Shown here: positions 23,158 to 32,499 of the stretch, piece by piece | Numbering within the stretch: the stretch's first letter is position 1 | Layout: each line of letters opens with the position of its first letter | Source of the DNA: UBA11612 sp965228575 | GTDB lineage: Bacteria > Pseudomonadota > Alphaproteobacteria > Rhodospirillales > Rhodospirillaceae | Reading direction: 5' to 3' | Assembly (NCBI GenBank): GCA_965228575.1 | Contig: CBDDHW010000072.1 | Span: 1 to 64,000 of the forward strand | DNA: 64,000 nt | Notes under the pieces: generated by a model | What the model saw: only the letters and a program-made list of their open reading frames with translations | Told to the model about the DNA's origin: nothing | Databases searched by the model: none | Translations under genes and position numbers: made by a program

Positions 23158-25284
23158 ATGAGCACCGTCGCACCGCCAAATCCCGCGTTGGTGCAATTGC
23201 TTGCCCAAGCCTCGAACGCGCCGCAAGTGCAGATCGTTCAACCGCCGCCAACGATCACCGCGCTCCCGACCGGAACCATTGTCGAAGCTGTGGTGCTTCC
23301 CAAACAAAGCGCGCCACCACCTGCGCCCGCGCCCGCGCCCGCACAACAGGCCCCTCCACCTCAAGCGGTCGCGCCCACGCCGAACGCACCCGCACCAAAC
23401 CCAACACCGGCACCGACTCAAGCACAAGCTGCACCAACACAACCGCAAGCGCCGGCACCCGCACCGCAATCAACTGGTGCACCTGTTCCACCTCCTCCAA
23501 CGGTGACTCCAAACCTTGCGCTTCAAACTGGCGCGGGCGTTGTTCAGGCCCGCACACCGATTCAACTTCCCGAAGGCACACGTGTGGATTTGGAGGTGGT
23601 CCGCACCGCGAACAATCAGGTCGCGACACGTCTCGTCGCCGTCAACAACGTCCCGCTTCAAGGACTAAAGCCGTTACCAGCGCAAACTGCGCCTTCACCA
23701 GCACAAAATCCGATTTTAACCACGCAGAATCCGGCCGCCACCACGCAAAATACGTCTTTAAGAACGCAAGTTCTGCCCGTTGGCCAGGCATGGACCCCCT
23801 CCGGACCAGCGCAATTGACCGCATTGGGGCCCATTTCAGCGTTCGTAATCTTGGGTTCAGGCGCACAATCCGGCCCGATTGGCGCCCTACCCGGCTCCCA
23901 AACCACGCAATCGGGCGCTCAAACCGCGCAACAACCAGGTGTCCAAGGCGGCGCCCAAACCGGCACGCAAACTGGCGCTCAGCCCGGCGTTCAGGCGGGG
24001 GCCCAAGCAGCGCAAACCGCTACCGGCCCGCTCGGACAATCCGCCGTTCAAGTGGGCACCGGTCAAACCGGCGCAACCCCCGCGCCGTTTCAGCTCACGA
24101 CCGGCAGCGATTTGACGGTCCGTTTAACCTCCGTTCAAATTCCGGGTGTTCAAGGCGCGCAAACCGCGCCGCCGACCCCCGCACCAACACCGGCGCCCGG
24201 ACCTCTTGGACAACCAACCGCAAATCCGTCTCTTGCAACGCCAACGCCTGCACAAACACCAGCCTCAAACGCGCAAGGCGCCGCGCCGCAACCTGCACCG
24301 CGATTAGTTTTGCCGGGACCGGCAGGGTTTCCACCGGCAGCGCCCACACCGCCGCACACCGTGCAACCCTCAACTGTTATTACTTCGCTCACCGGAACCG
24401 TAACTTCGCTCTCACCGGCCGGCGCGCCGATTGTCGAGATCAACACCCCGCAAGTTCAAGGACAAATCCAACTCAATGCCCGGGCGAACATTCCGGTTGG
24501 AACGACGGTGACCTTTGAAGTCACAGCGCAAGCCCCGCCGCAACCAGGGGCGACGGCAACAGCTCCCAATCCAATTTCTTCCTTGCCGTTCGCTGGACCG
24601 GCCGGCGCGGCGACAGGTTGGCCAACACTTTCTGAGTCTCTGACGCTGCTTCAGCGCACCGATCCGCAAGCGGCCGCCCAACTCGCCCAATCGATTCCCG
24701 ACGGCGGGCCGCGCACGGTTGTCGCGGTGATGGCTTTTGCGCAAGCCTTGCGCGCCGGCGATCCGCGTCAGTGGCCGGGGGATGGAAACCTGCGCGCGAT
24801 CGAACGCGCCGGTCCACGCGGCGCGCACCTGGCCGCTCAATTGTCCGGCGAGGTTTCAGAGATGGCCGCGCGGTCGCGTGATGTTGGCGGTGAATGGCGC
24901 TCGATGGCTTTACCCTGGAACGCCGATGGTCGCATTGAACGCATCGAACTCATTACACGCCGGGAAGACCCGAGGGACGATGACGACAAAAAACAAAATG
25001 TCGGCGGCGGTACGCGGTTTCTGATCAATCTGGATTTGTCCAATCTCGGATCGATGCAGCTTGACGGCATGTTCCGCAAAGAAACTCGCGGCTTCGATCT
25101 TATGATCCGCACAAAAGAAACCCTGCCCGATCACATGCGCCGCGATTTAACGGGCATGTTTGCGAATTCCAATGCCGCCATGGGACTCAAAGGCGGCCTT
25201 TCATTTCAGGTGGTCAAAAAATTTCCTGATCCGGTCAGCAGCGACGGACCGGCGGGGCAAGATAAGTCCGGCCTGTGGGCCTAA
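23158..25284 (+). CDS. FliK-like flagellar hook-length control protein
   Basis: A 708-residue protein dominated by Pro/Ala/Gln/Thr-rich low-complexity sequence (residues ~40-125 and ~235-420), as in molecular-ruler proteins. The C-terminal ~90 residues resemble the FliK substrate-switch domain: FLINLDLSNLGSMQLDGMFRKETRGFDLMIRTKE, then a helical end. It begins 12 bases after flhG, so it belongs to the same operon. A role in hook-length control and the export switch fits, but the overall identity is from architecture and context. The stop lies next to the convergent PaaY-like gene. Confidence 0.7.
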   Translation: MSTVAPPNPALVQLLAQASNAPQVQIVQPPPTITALPTGTIVEAVVLPKQSAPPPAPAPAPAQQAPPPQAVAPTPNAPAPNPTPAPTQAQAAPTQPQAPAPAPQSTGAPVPPPPTVTPNLALQTGAGVVQARTPIQLPEGTRVDLEVVRTANNQVATRLVAVNNVPLQGLKPLPAQTAPSPAQNPILTTQNPAATTQNTSLRTQVLPVGQAWTPSGPAQLTALGPISAFVILGSGAQSGPIGALPGSQTTQSGAQTAQQPGVQGGAQTGTQTGAQPGVQAGAQAAQTATGPLGQSAVQVGTGQTGATPAPFQLTTGSDLTVRLTSVQIPGVQGAQTAPPTPAPTPAPGPLGQPTANPSLATPTPAQTPASNAQGAAPQPAPRLVLPGPAGFPPAAPTPPHTVQPSTVITSLTGTVTSLSPAGAPIVEINTPQVQGQIQLNARANIPVGTTVTFEVTAQAPPQPGATATAPNPISSLPFAGPAGAATGWPTLSESLTLLQRTDPQAAAQLAQSIPDGGPRTVVAVMAFAQALRAGDPRQWPGDGNLRAIERAGPRGAHLAAQLSGEVSEMAARSRDVGGEWRSMALPWNADGRIERIELITRREDPRDDDDKKQNVGGGTRFLINLDLSNLGSMQLDGMFRKETRGFDLMIRTKETLPDHMRRDLTGMFANSNAAMGLKGGLSFQVVKKFPDPVSSDGPAGQDKSGLWA

Positions 25285-25285
25285 C

Positions 25286-25897
25286 TCAGCTCTCCTTGCC
25301 CTTCTTCAGAACATTTAGCGGCACGGTGCCTGTTTTTTGCCGCTCCGGGCGCTCTGACTCCATTTCCTGAAGCGGGTCACATTCGCGCAAGGTTGCATGA
25401 CACCGCTCGGCGAGTTCTTGGTATTCGCGCGTGCCGTTCGCTTTCCACCCGATCTCCTTGTCCGACAACTCGCGCACAACTTTCGCCGGTATACCTGCAA
25501 CAAGAGTGCGGGGGGGAACTTCAAAGCCCGCTTTTACAAAACTCATGGCTGCGACGAAACTCGCCTCGCCGATGACCGCGCCGTCCATGATCACCGAATT
25601 CATTCCGACTAACGCACCGCGGCCAACCGTGCATCCGTGCAGAACCGCGCAATGACCGATATGTCCATCCTCTTCGACCAACGCTTGGTTTCCAGGGAAA
25701 GCATGCATCACGCAATTGTCTTGAAGGTTGGCACCCTTCGCCAAACTCACCCGCCCAAAATCTCCGCGCATGGAGGCGCCGGGCCCCACGTAACAGTTCG
25801 GCCCGACAATCGCATCGCCGATGAGTGTCGCGGTGGGATGGACAAACGCGGTGGGGTCGACAACCGGCACATAATCTTCGATGGCATAAAACGGCAT
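25286..25897 (-). CDS. PaaY-like hexapeptide-repeat protein
   Basis: A left-handed beta-helix of the gamma-carbonic-anhydrase/PaaY/CaiE group: FVHPTATLIGDAIVGPNCYVGPGASMRGDFGRV, QDNCVMHAFPG, EEDGHIGHCAVLHGCTVGRG. The three metal-binding His positions (MHAF, GHIGH) are present. PaaY is a thioesterase in phenylacetate catabolism, but no paa gene is nearby, so the activity here is open. The ATG at 25897 gives the standard MPFYAIEDYVPVVDP start; three more codons lie upstream. The last ~25 residues are charged. Confidence 0.85.
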   Translation of the reverse strand: MPFYAIEDYVPVVDPTAFVHPTATLIGDAIVGPNCYVGPGASMRGDFGRVSLAKGANLQDNCVMHAFPGNQALVEEDGHIGHCAVLHGCTVGRGALVGMNSVIMDGAVIGEASFVAAMSFVKAGFEVPPRTLVAGIPAKVVRELSDKEIGWKANGTREYQELAERCHATLRECDPLQEMESERPERQKTGTVPLNVLKKGKES

Positions 25898-26073
25898 AGG
25901 GTCCAACTTTCACAGGTCTAAGTCTCGCCAGGTCTATACCACAGGTCAGGGCATTAACGAATCCTTACGGGCTTTGTGCGAGACTGGCAGACTGAGCAGA
26001 CCGTCTGTCTGCGTGTTCACAATAACCTAAAACGCCGAGGACACGGCTAGCGAAAAGTGCGCCCGGGACCAAT

Positions 26074-27327
26074 ATGACGAGAGATCCAAAAGGGTATTAC
26101 GCTGCGCTCGGCGTAAAAGAGGATGCAGATGTGGACGCGATAAAGTCGGCGTACCGCAGCAAGGCAAAGCGCCTGCATCCCGACTTCAATTCCTCGCCGA
26201 TTGCTGCCAAACAGTTTCACCGCTTGCAGGAGGCGTACGAGATTCTGAGCGATGCCAACGCTCGAAACGCATATGACCGCCCCTGGAAAACCAGCGCGAA
26301 AAAAACCAAGCCGTCCGACACACCTTCGCCAAAGCCAAAGAAAGCGAAACCTAAACCCAACTCGTCCGCGCAATCAGAGAAAACTCAGTCGACATCAAGG
26401 AACAACACTGAGTCAAAGAGCAAACCGAAACCCGAAACCACAAACGTGCCAGATCAACCGGTAACGTGCCAATGCGGACAAGTCACCGCGCAACCACGCT
26501 ACATTGAATTTGATCTCGTCTGGGGTCGGTTGACGCGTGTCCTAAAGCATAAACTCTCGGGCGTGTTTTGCCGGAGTTGCGCCGACCGTGCAGCCATTCG
26601 CGCGAGCTTAATCACTTGGCTCGCGGGGTGGTGGGCATGGCCCAATGGCCCGAAGGAAACATTTAAAGCGCTGCTCTCGAACATCCGTGGGGGTCACAAA
26701 CCGACGGAACGCAATGCACGTTTGCTCATGCGTCAATCCCGTGCCTTTCGCGCGCGGGGGGAAATGGAACTTGCACGAAACGCTGCGGAACAGGCGTTGA
26801 CCTTTGCGTCTACACCCACCCTTCGGCGGGACGTGGATAATCTTCTTGTGTCGCTGAGTGCGCATCCGTCGCGCACCCTCAAAAACCGCTGGGCGAAACC
26901 CGGTTGGGCCCCAACTCTTCAACTCATGCCGCTGGCGCTCATCATCGCTGTTGTCAGCATGACCATCACGCTGAACACGCCCGTCTCTTTGACCAACCTA
27001 ATCAATCGTATCGTCGCAGAGAGAAACACTGTGGCGCCTGACACCGAAGCATTGCCCGCGCCGGCCGCAGCGCAAGATGTTGTTGGACGGCTCTTGCGCG
27101 TAACGGTGGACACGGCCAACTTGAGAACCGGGCCCGGGGCGAATTACCAACTCATTAACGTATTGAAGAGAGATGCGATTGTCTTGGCGACGGAGTCCGA
27201 CCCGAGCGGTGAATGGGTGCGCGTTACTGTCGAAGACGGCGTAAACGGATTTATGGAACTGGGTGATCTCAGCTCGGGTGTTTTGCCTGATTCAACTGTC
27301 CAGCCGGACGGAGCAATTGAAAACTGA
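26074..27327 (+). CDS. Membrane protein with J domain, zinc-ribbon-like region and SH3b domain
   Basis: Residues ~5-70 are a DnaJ J domain with the HPD tripeptide (LHPDFN), so it should stimulate an Hsp70. A Lys/Pro/Ser linker follows, then a CQCG and CRSC pair that resembles a zinc ribbon, and a helical region. A membrane span (LMPLALIIAVVSMTITL, about residues 290-306) precedes a bacterial SH3 domain (VTVDTANLRTGPGANYQLINVL, VRVTVEDGVNGFM). The J domain would be cytoplasmic and the SH3b domain periplasmic. The AT-rich gap upstream has no other gene. The function is not known; it could link DnaK to envelope or peptidoglycan state. Confidence 0.8.
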   Translation: MTRDPKGYYAALGVKEDADVDAIKSAYRSKAKRLHPDFNSSPIAAKQFHRLQEAYEILSDANARNAYDRPWKTSAKKTKPSDTPSPKPKKAKPKPNSSAQSEKTQSTSRNNTESKSKPKPETTNVPDQPVTCQCGQVTAQPRYIEFDLVWGRLTRVLKHKLSGVFCRSCADRAAIRASLITWLAGWWAWPNGPKETFKALLSNIRGGHKPTERNARLLMRQSRAFRARGEMELARNAAEQALTFASTPTLRRDVDNLLVSLSAHPSRTLKNRWAKPGWAPTLQLMPLALIIAVVSMTITLNTPVSLTNLINRIVAERNTVAPDTEALPAPAAAQDVVGRLLRVTVDTANLRTGPGANYQLINVLKRDAIVLATESDPSGEWVRVTVEDGVNGFMELGDLSSGVLPDSTVQPDGAIEN

Positions 27328-27337
27328 TAGCGCCTAC

Positions 27338-27607
27338 CTAAGACCGTTTGACTTTGCCAAATAGCTCAACGAGTTCATTAAATTTTTCTCGTTGATCGTC
27401 CGTATCGCCGGTTTTGATCGCGGATTCTACGCACGAGGCGGCATGATCACGTAACACTTGATCTTCGACCTTTCCAAGAGCCGCTTTCACCGCCTGAATT
27501 TGATTGAGGACGTCCATACAGTACCGCCCTTCATCGATCATGCGCGCGACACCGCTCACCTGGCCGGCAACTCGATTAAGACGTTTGATCGTTGCGTCCT
27601 TATGCAT
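27338..27607 (-). CDS. csoR: CsoR-type copper-sensing repressor
   Basis: CsoR/RcnR-family repressors release DNA on binding Cu(I). The Cu ligands are visible as C30, H55 and C59, with the same spacing (25 and 4) as classical CsoR. The first ~15 residues (HKDATIKRLNRVAGQVSGV) match the DNA-binding helix of the family. I choose the ATG at 27607, which gives the usual 89-residue length; the frame continues upstream through the operator. It is divergent from copA, and a palindromic site lies between them. Confidence 0.92.
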   Translation of the reverse strand: MHKDATIKRLNRVAGQVSGVARMIDEGRYCMDVLNQIQAVKAALGKVEDQVLRDHAASCVESAIKTGDTDDQREKFNELVELFGKVKRS

Positions 27608-27644
27608 TTCACGAACTACGGTTTTGCGATTACGTCGTTGACCA

Positions 27645-27663
27645 TATACCCCATGGGGGTATA
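27645..27663. promoter_or_regulatory. CsoR operator between csoR and copA
   Basis: TATACCCCATGGGGGTATA is a palindrome with eight of nine pairs matching, of the G/C-tract type bound by CsoR proteins. It lies in the 98-base divergent gap between csoR and copA and could control both. The assignment rests on sequence type and position. Confidence 0.75.
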
Positions 27664-27705
27664 CAGGTCTAGCACAAAAGCTCGAGCAAACTAGTTGGAC
27701 ATCCA

Positions 27706-29718
27706 ATGATATCTCGCAGATCTATATTGCGTGGCGCAGCGGCTGTTGGCGGCAGTGCAGCCCTTAATCTCTCGCTACCGCCGTGGGCGCGTAGTGCTCA
27801 GGCCAACGACATGGCGGGACTGACCACGCTATCGGGCACCACCTTCGATCTCACCGTTGACCGCTTGCCTTTTTCTGTGGAGGGGCAACACGGCAACGCC
27901 ATCGCCGTCAATGGACAGGTGCCCGCGCCGCTTTTGCGGTGGCGCGAAGGAGACGATTTGACTTTGCGGGTGATCAACCGCCTTGACGAGGACACATCCA
28001 TTCACTGGCATGGCATTTTGCTGCCCTATGAAATGGATGGCGTACCGGGCGTTACGTTCCCCGGCATAAAAGCTGGCGAGACCTTCACGTACCGCTTTCC
28101 ACTCAAACAAGCCGGAACCTATTGGTACCACAGTCATTCGGGATTTCAGGAGCAGTTGGGACACTACGGTCCCATCATCATCGACCCTGCGGACGGATAT
28201 CCGCAACCTTTTGAGCGCGAATACGTTGTGGTGCTAGCCGATTGGACGTTCGAAGATCCCTACACCATTTACGCGAAATTGAAGAAACACGCGCACGGGT
28301 TCAATTATCAGAAACTCACGCTTGCCGATTTCTTCCGCGACGTCAGAAGCAAAGGTTTCGGCGCGGCGTTTGAAGACAAGATGATGTGGGACCGTATGCG
28401 CATGGAGCGCGCGGACATTCTCGATATTACCGGTGAGACGTATACCTATCTCACAAACGGACATGGCCCGGAGGGGAATTGGACAGGGCTATTCCAACCT
28501 GGCGAACGTGTGCGATTGCGTTTTATTAATGCCGCGGCCATGACCATTTTTAATGTCCGCATTCCCGGACTGCCCATGACCGTGGTTCAAGCCGATGGTC
28601 TCGACGTACGACCGGTGGAGACCGATGAGTTTCAGATCGGCGTCGCGGAAACTTTCGACGTGATCGTTCATCCTACCGAGGACCGCGCATATACGATTGT
28701 GAGCGAAGCCATGGACCGGAGTGGTTTTGGGCGCGCAACCCTGGCGCCGCGACCTGGTATGATGGCCCCTGTTCCGCCTTTGCGCGAGCGTCCGCTCCTC
28801 ACCATGAAAGACATGGGAATGGATCATGGGGGAATGGATCATGGGGGAATGGATCATGGGGGAATGGATCATGGGGATATGGACCATGGCTCGATGAACC
28901 ATGATCGAATGACTCATGAAGGTATGAATCACGAGTCCATGAATCATAACCAGATGAATCATGGTGACATGAATCATGGTGACATGAATCATGGTGACAT
29001 GGACCATGGTGACATGGACCATGGTGACATGGACCATGGTGACATGGACCATGGTGACATGGACCACAAGTCCATGAACCAAAACCAGATGAATCACGGC
29101 GAGATGAACCATGACTCCATGACCATTGGTGACGGTGCCATGGCCGCGCAACGTCACGATCACTCCGGCGGCCCGGGGGTCGTCAATGAAGCCATGGCCC
29201 CAACCAATCGGTTGGGTGAGCGGGGATTGGGCCTTGAGAACGAGCCGCACCGCGTTCTGGTTTACGCCGACCTCGAAAGCCTTACGCCGAACCCCGATCA
29301 ACGCCCGCCGGCGCGCGAGATCGAGCTGCACCTGACCAGCAATATGGAACGTTATATGTGGTCGTTCGATGGCGTGAAGTTCTCCGAAGTCAAAGGCCCG
29401 ATTATTTTTCATGAAGGCGAGCGGCTGCGCCTCACCATGGTCAACGATACCATGATGGCGCACCCCATTCACTTACACGGAATGTTCTTTGACGTCGTTA
29501 CCGGGAGCGATGACGCGCACAAACCGCGCAAACACACCATCGTCGCCAAACCGGGCGAGAAGTTATCCATAGACATCACCGCCGATGCGCTCGGCGAATG
29601 GGCGTTCCATTGTCATCTGCTTTATCACATGCGTGCGGGCATGATGCGGGTTGTGTCCGTTCGTAAGGGAGAGGCCCCCGATCATCACCAACATATGCAT
29701 CACGGCGAGGCTCTGTGA
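27706..29718 (+). CDS. copA: Multicopper oxidase CopA, periplasmic copper resistance
   Basis: This is a PcoA/CopA-type Cu(I) oxidase (not the P-type ATPase also called CopA). A twin-arginine signal is present (SRRSILRGAAAVGGSAAL). The copper sites are IHWHG and YWYHSHS in domain 1, and HPIHLHG and FHCHLLYHMRAGMM at the C terminus. Residues ~372-471 are 20 five-residue Met/Asp/His/Gly repeats, encoded by 15-base tandem units, that probably bind extra copper. The product overlaps copB at TGATG, so the two are coupled. A CsoR operator lies upstream. Confidence 0.95.
   Translation: MISRRSILRGAAAVGGSAALNLSLPPWARSAQANDMAGLTTLSGTTFDLTVDRLPFSVEGQHGNAIAVNGQVPAPLLRWREGDDLTLRVINRLDEDTSIHWHGILLPYEMDGVPGVTFPGIKAGETFTYRFPLKQAGTYWYHSHSGFQEQLGHYGPIIIDPADGYPQPFEREYVVVLADWTFEDPYTIYAKLKKHAHGFNYQKLTLADFFRDVRSKGFGAAFEDKMMWDRMRMERADILDITGETYTYLTNGHGPEGNWTGLFQPGERVRLRFINAAAMTIFNVRIPGLPMTVVQADGLDVRPVETDEFQIGVAETFDVIVHPTEDRAYTIVSEAMDRSGFGRATLAPRPGMMAPVPPLRERPLLTMKDMGMDHGGMDHGGMDHGGMDHGDMDHGSMNHDRMTHEGMNHESMNHNQMNHGDMNHGDMNHGDMDHGDMDHGDMDHGDMDHGDMDHKSMNQNQMNHGEMNHDSMTIGDGAMAAQRHDHSGGPGVVNEAMAPTNRLGERGLGLENEPHRVLVYADLESLTPNPDQRPPAREIELHLTSNMERYMWSFDGVKFSEVKGPIIFHEGERLRLTMVNDTMMAHPIHLHGMFFDVVTGSDDAHKPRKHTIVAKPGEKLSIDITADALGEWAFHCHLLYHMRAGMMRVVSVRKGEAPDHHQHMHHGEAL
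28819..29118 (+). repeat. Twenty tandem 15-base repeats inside copA
   Basis: Units such as ATGGATCATGGGGGA and ATGGACCATGGTGAC encode MDHGG, MDHGD, MNHGD and variants, twenty in a row with frame kept. Stretches of identical copies (three MDHGG and four MDHGD in a row) indicate recent slippage or unequal exchange. The opposite strand shows a false long open frame because of the repeat. Confidence 0.95.
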
Positions 29719-30512
29719 TGCGACACCTCATCATAACAATGCTGACCGGCCTCATGTGGCTGAACGTCAATGGGACTTACGCACAGCAGCATGAAAGGCA
29801 TGAACACGGTCCGGTTCACCTGAACGATTCCGCAGAGATGGATAACGCGCGCCACATGGTGCGTATGCACCACGGCGCTGAGAATTTCCTCTACCTTCAG
29901 GGCGACCGCCTCGAGTACGTATCGGGCGACGGCGATCCTCACTTTCTTTGGGACGCGCAAGGTTGGTACGGCGGCGATCTGCATAAATTTTGGTTCAAAA
30001 CCGAGGGCGAAATTAAAACCCACGATGGAGAAGTTGAAGAGATCGAAGTTCAGGCTCTGTACAGCCGCGCGGTCTTGCCATTTTTCGATTTGCAAGTCGG
30101 CGTGCGCCACGATTTCGAGCCTGGCCCAGAGCGCACCTATGGCGTGATCGGTTTAAAGGGCTTAACGCCATATATGTTTGAAATTGATGCCGCCGCCTTT
30201 GTGAGCAACAAAGGCGATATTTCTGCGCGCGTGGAATTGGAATATGACCTGCTCCTCACTCAGCGCCTCATCGCCCAACCGCGCGCGGAGTTGAGTTTCG
30301 CTTTGCAGGATGTGCCGGAGCTTGGCGTGGGATCGGGTTTGTCATCGGCCAACCTCGGCTTGAGAGTGCGCTATGAAATTGCCCGCGAGTTCGCGCCTTA
30401 CATCGGCGTGTCCTGGTCTCGCGCGACTGGTCAAACTGAAGACTTTGTGCGGGCAGACGGCGGCAGCCCTTCTGCCGTGTCCGCCGTCGCGGGTATCAAG
30501 GTTTGGTTTTAA
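29718..30512 (+). CDS. copB: Copper resistance outer membrane protein CopB
   Basis: CopB forms an outer-membrane beta-barrel that binds copper together with CopA. A signal peptide (HLIITMLTGLMWLNVNGTYA) precedes a short His/Met-rich stretch (HERHEHGPVH, RHMVRMHH). The barrel repeats follow (WDAQGWYGGDLHKFWFKTEGE, LLLTQRLIAQPRAELSFALQDVPELGVGSGL, YIGVSWSR), with a terminal Phe. The start codon overlaps the copA stop (TGATG). A GTG one codon earlier is also in frame. Confidence 0.95.
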   Translation: MRHLIITMLTGLMWLNVNGTYAQQHERHEHGPVHLNDSAEMDNARHMVRMHHGAENFLYLQGDRLEYVSGDGDPHFLWDAQGWYGGDLHKFWFKTEGEIKTHDGEVEEIEVQALYSRAVLPFFDLQVGVRHDFEPGPERTYGVIGLKGLTPYMFEIDAAAFVSNKGDISARVELEYDLLLTQRLIAQPRAELSFALQDVPELGVGSGLSSANLGLRVRYEIAREFAPYIGVSWSRATGQTEDFVRADGGSPSAVSAVAGIKVWF

Positions 30513-30574
30513 GCGCGAGAAATTTGAAAAGACGATTAAGTAGGGAGAAATGAGTGGCGGGCTATGCCGAGGCC

Positions 30575-31009
30575 TTAACTCAACCGCTCTTCACGTCGCC
30601 GGTATAGGTTGAGACCCATCTCATCGAGTTCAATTTGCTCGAGGCGATTGAGTTCTTTTTCTTCCGCCTCTTCTCTCATCTTTTGAGATTCTTCGAACGG
30701 CTTTAGCCGCCTAAACGCTTCGGCGAGTTCTTCCTGAGCACCGAGAATGCGGCGGCGAATTTCCTGAAGCATCGCTTGCAACTGATCGCGGTAATCATCG
30801 CAGCGTTTGAGATACGCCGAGAAGGTTACGCGCAATTCCGGCGGCGCCTCGGACGCGAACGCGATTTCCCGCTTAATTTCCGCTTCGAGCGCAGCCTGAC
30901 GGTCCAAAACCGACTCTTCTTGCCGCAAAAGTACGGCCAAGCCGCGTTGCTTTTCGTCAACTTCCCACTTGCGAACGCGAATGAGAGCTTGAAGGTCGTT
31001 TTTTGCCAT
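30575..31009 (-). CDS. fliJ: Flagellar export chaperone FliJ
   Basis: FliJ is the small coiled-coil stalk of the export ATPase. The 144-residue product is almost entirely charged helix: LIRVRKWEVDEKQRGLAVLL at the start, LEAEIKREIAF, and a C-terminal KMREEAEEKELNRLEQIELDE. That pattern, the length and the position 13 bases after fliI support the name. Sequence identity alone would be weak in this family. Confidence 0.88.
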   Translation of the reverse strand: MAKNDLQALIRVRKWEVDEKQRGLAVLLRQEESVLDRQAALEAEIKREIAFASEAPPELRVTFSAYLKRCDDYRDQLQAMLQEIRRRILGAQEELAEAFRRLKPFEESQKMREEAEEKELNRLEQIELDEMGLNLYRRREERLS

Positions 31010-31022
31010 CTGTGGTCAGGCC

Positions 31023-32426
31023 CTAGCCTTCGGGCTGAGAGATAATGCGAGGCTGGCCTGTTCCCCGGGCCGGCTTAACGGGCTCTTCCGGTTCAGGCGG
31101 GGGCGCCAACACCTCATCCAATAACTTGTAGCAAGACTCTAAGTCCGCGTGATCGTCTTTGGTTTGGCGCATAAAGTCTTCGATACGCGGATAGTAATAC
31201 ATCGCCTCGTCCACATCCGGGTTCGATCCTTTGCGGTAGGCGCCTAATCGGATCAACTCGGCCATGTCCTCGTAGGACGAAATCATTTTCTTCGCGCGAT
31301 TGATCAAGGTGTTCTCTTCGTCGGTATTACACCCCGGCATGGTTCGCGAAATCGATCGCAGCACATTAACCGCGGGATAGCGCCCGCGCTCGGCGATCGA
31401 ACGGTCCAAAACGATGTGCCCATCCAAAATACCGCGCACGGCATCGGAGATGGGTTCGTTGTGATCATCACCCTCGACCAAAACCGTGAAGAGCCCGGTA
31501 ATATTGCCGGACTTGCGGCGGCCTGGCCCGGCGCGTTCAAGCAGTTTCGGGAGTTCGGAAAACACCGTTGGCGCATAGCCTTTGCTCGCAGGTGGCTCCC
31601 CGGCCGATAGACTGATCTCACGCTGCGCCATACTAAAGCGCGTAACAGAGTCCATCAGACACAGAACGTTTTTCCCCTGATCGCGGAAATACTCTGCCAC
31701 CGCCATCGTCACATACGCGGCTTGGCGGCGCATAAGGGGCGGCTCGTCGGATGTCGCGACAACAACAACGCTGCGCGCCAATCCATCCGGGCCCAAATCA
31801 TCTTCAATAAATTCTCTGGCCTCGCGCCCACGTTCACCAACAAGGCCGACAACCGTCACGTCGGCGTTGGTGTACCGGGCCATCATCGAAAGCACGGTCG
31901 ATTTCCCTACACCGGATCCGGAGAAAATCCCCATGCGTTGTCCGTGACAGCATGTCGTGAAGGTGTTGAGCGCTTTCACCCCAAGATCAAGTTTACCACC
32001 GATACGTTTGCGTGTGTGTGCGGGCGGCGGCGCTGCTTTAATGGGATAGGGCGTTGCGCCGGTTCCCAGCGGCCCGCCTTCATCGACAGGCCTGCCCATT
32101 GCATTAATCACGCGGCCCAACCACGTTTCATCAGGAAAAATTGCCGGTGCGGCTTCGGCGATTTCTGCGCGGCACCCAAGGCCAATGCCTTCGAGGGCCC
32201 CAAAGGGCATCGCCAGCGCCTTGTTGTCACGAAACCCGACAACCTCGCAGGCGACCTTGCGGCCATCGCGGGCAAAAACGTTACACCGGTCGCCGACCGA
32301 TAAATTGTTTTGAACGCCAGAGACCTCGACCAGTAGCCCCTGCACAGCCGCGACTTTGCCAAACACCTGGTGGGTGGCCAGCCGCGAAAGATCACTTTCT
32401 AACGTCGAAATGTTAACCACAATCAC
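31023..32426 (-). CDS. fliI: Flagellum-specific ATPase FliI
   Basis: FliI is the hexameric ATPase that unloads substrates at the flagellar export gate. The Walker A loop GSGVGKSTVLSM, the Walker B region LCLMDSVTRF, the AQREISLSAGEPPASKGYAPTVFSELPKLLERAG motif and EGDDHNEPISDAVRGILDGHI are present. The N-terminal beta-barrel begins about residue 5 (STLESDLSRLATHQVFGKVAAVQG). I use the GTG at 32426, which follows GGAGGAG, though at long spacing; an ATG at 32453 would add nine residues. It is upstream of fliJ and divergent from ctrA. Confidence 0.95.
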   Translation of the reverse strand: MIVVNISTLESDLSRLATHQVFGKVAAVQGLLVEVSGVQNNLSVGDRCNVFARDGRKVACEVVGFRDNKALAMPFGALEGIGLGCRAEIAEAAPAIFPDETWLGRVINAMGRPVDEGGPLGTGATPYPIKAAPPPAHTRKRIGGKLDLGVKALNTFTTCCHGQRMGIFSGSGVGKSTVLSMMARYTNADVTVVGLVGERGREAREFIEDDLGPDGLARSVVVVATSDEPPLMRRQAAYVTMAVAEYFRDQGKNVLCLMDSVTRFSMAQREISLSAGEPPASKGYAPTVFSELPKLLERAGPGRRKSGNITGLFTVLVEGDDHNEPISDAVRGILDGHIVLDRSIAERGRYPAVNVLRSISRTMPGCNTDEENTLINRAKKMISSYEDMAELIRLGAYRKGSNPDVDEAMYYYPRIEDFMRQTKDDHADLESCYKLLDEVLAPPPEPEEPVKPARGTGQPRIISQPEG

Positions 32427-32499
32427 ATGCCCATGCTGTCTCCTCCCCTCCATTCTGGCTGGGAGGCTCGCCCACTTTCGAGCGAAACCGGGCCACAAA

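Noticed and set aside
23049..24518. 489-residue open frame overlapping flhG and the fliK-like gene on the plus strand
   Set aside because: It is rich in Arg, Thr, Asn and Ser, has no domain, and is a frame shift of the GC-rich, Pro/Gln-coding fliK-like gene. The real gene has a FliK-like C terminus and fits the operon.
28489..29472. 327-residue minus-strand open frame with MIHVTM repeats
   Set aside because: It is the opposite strand of the copA repeat tract; copA has all the copper-site motifs.
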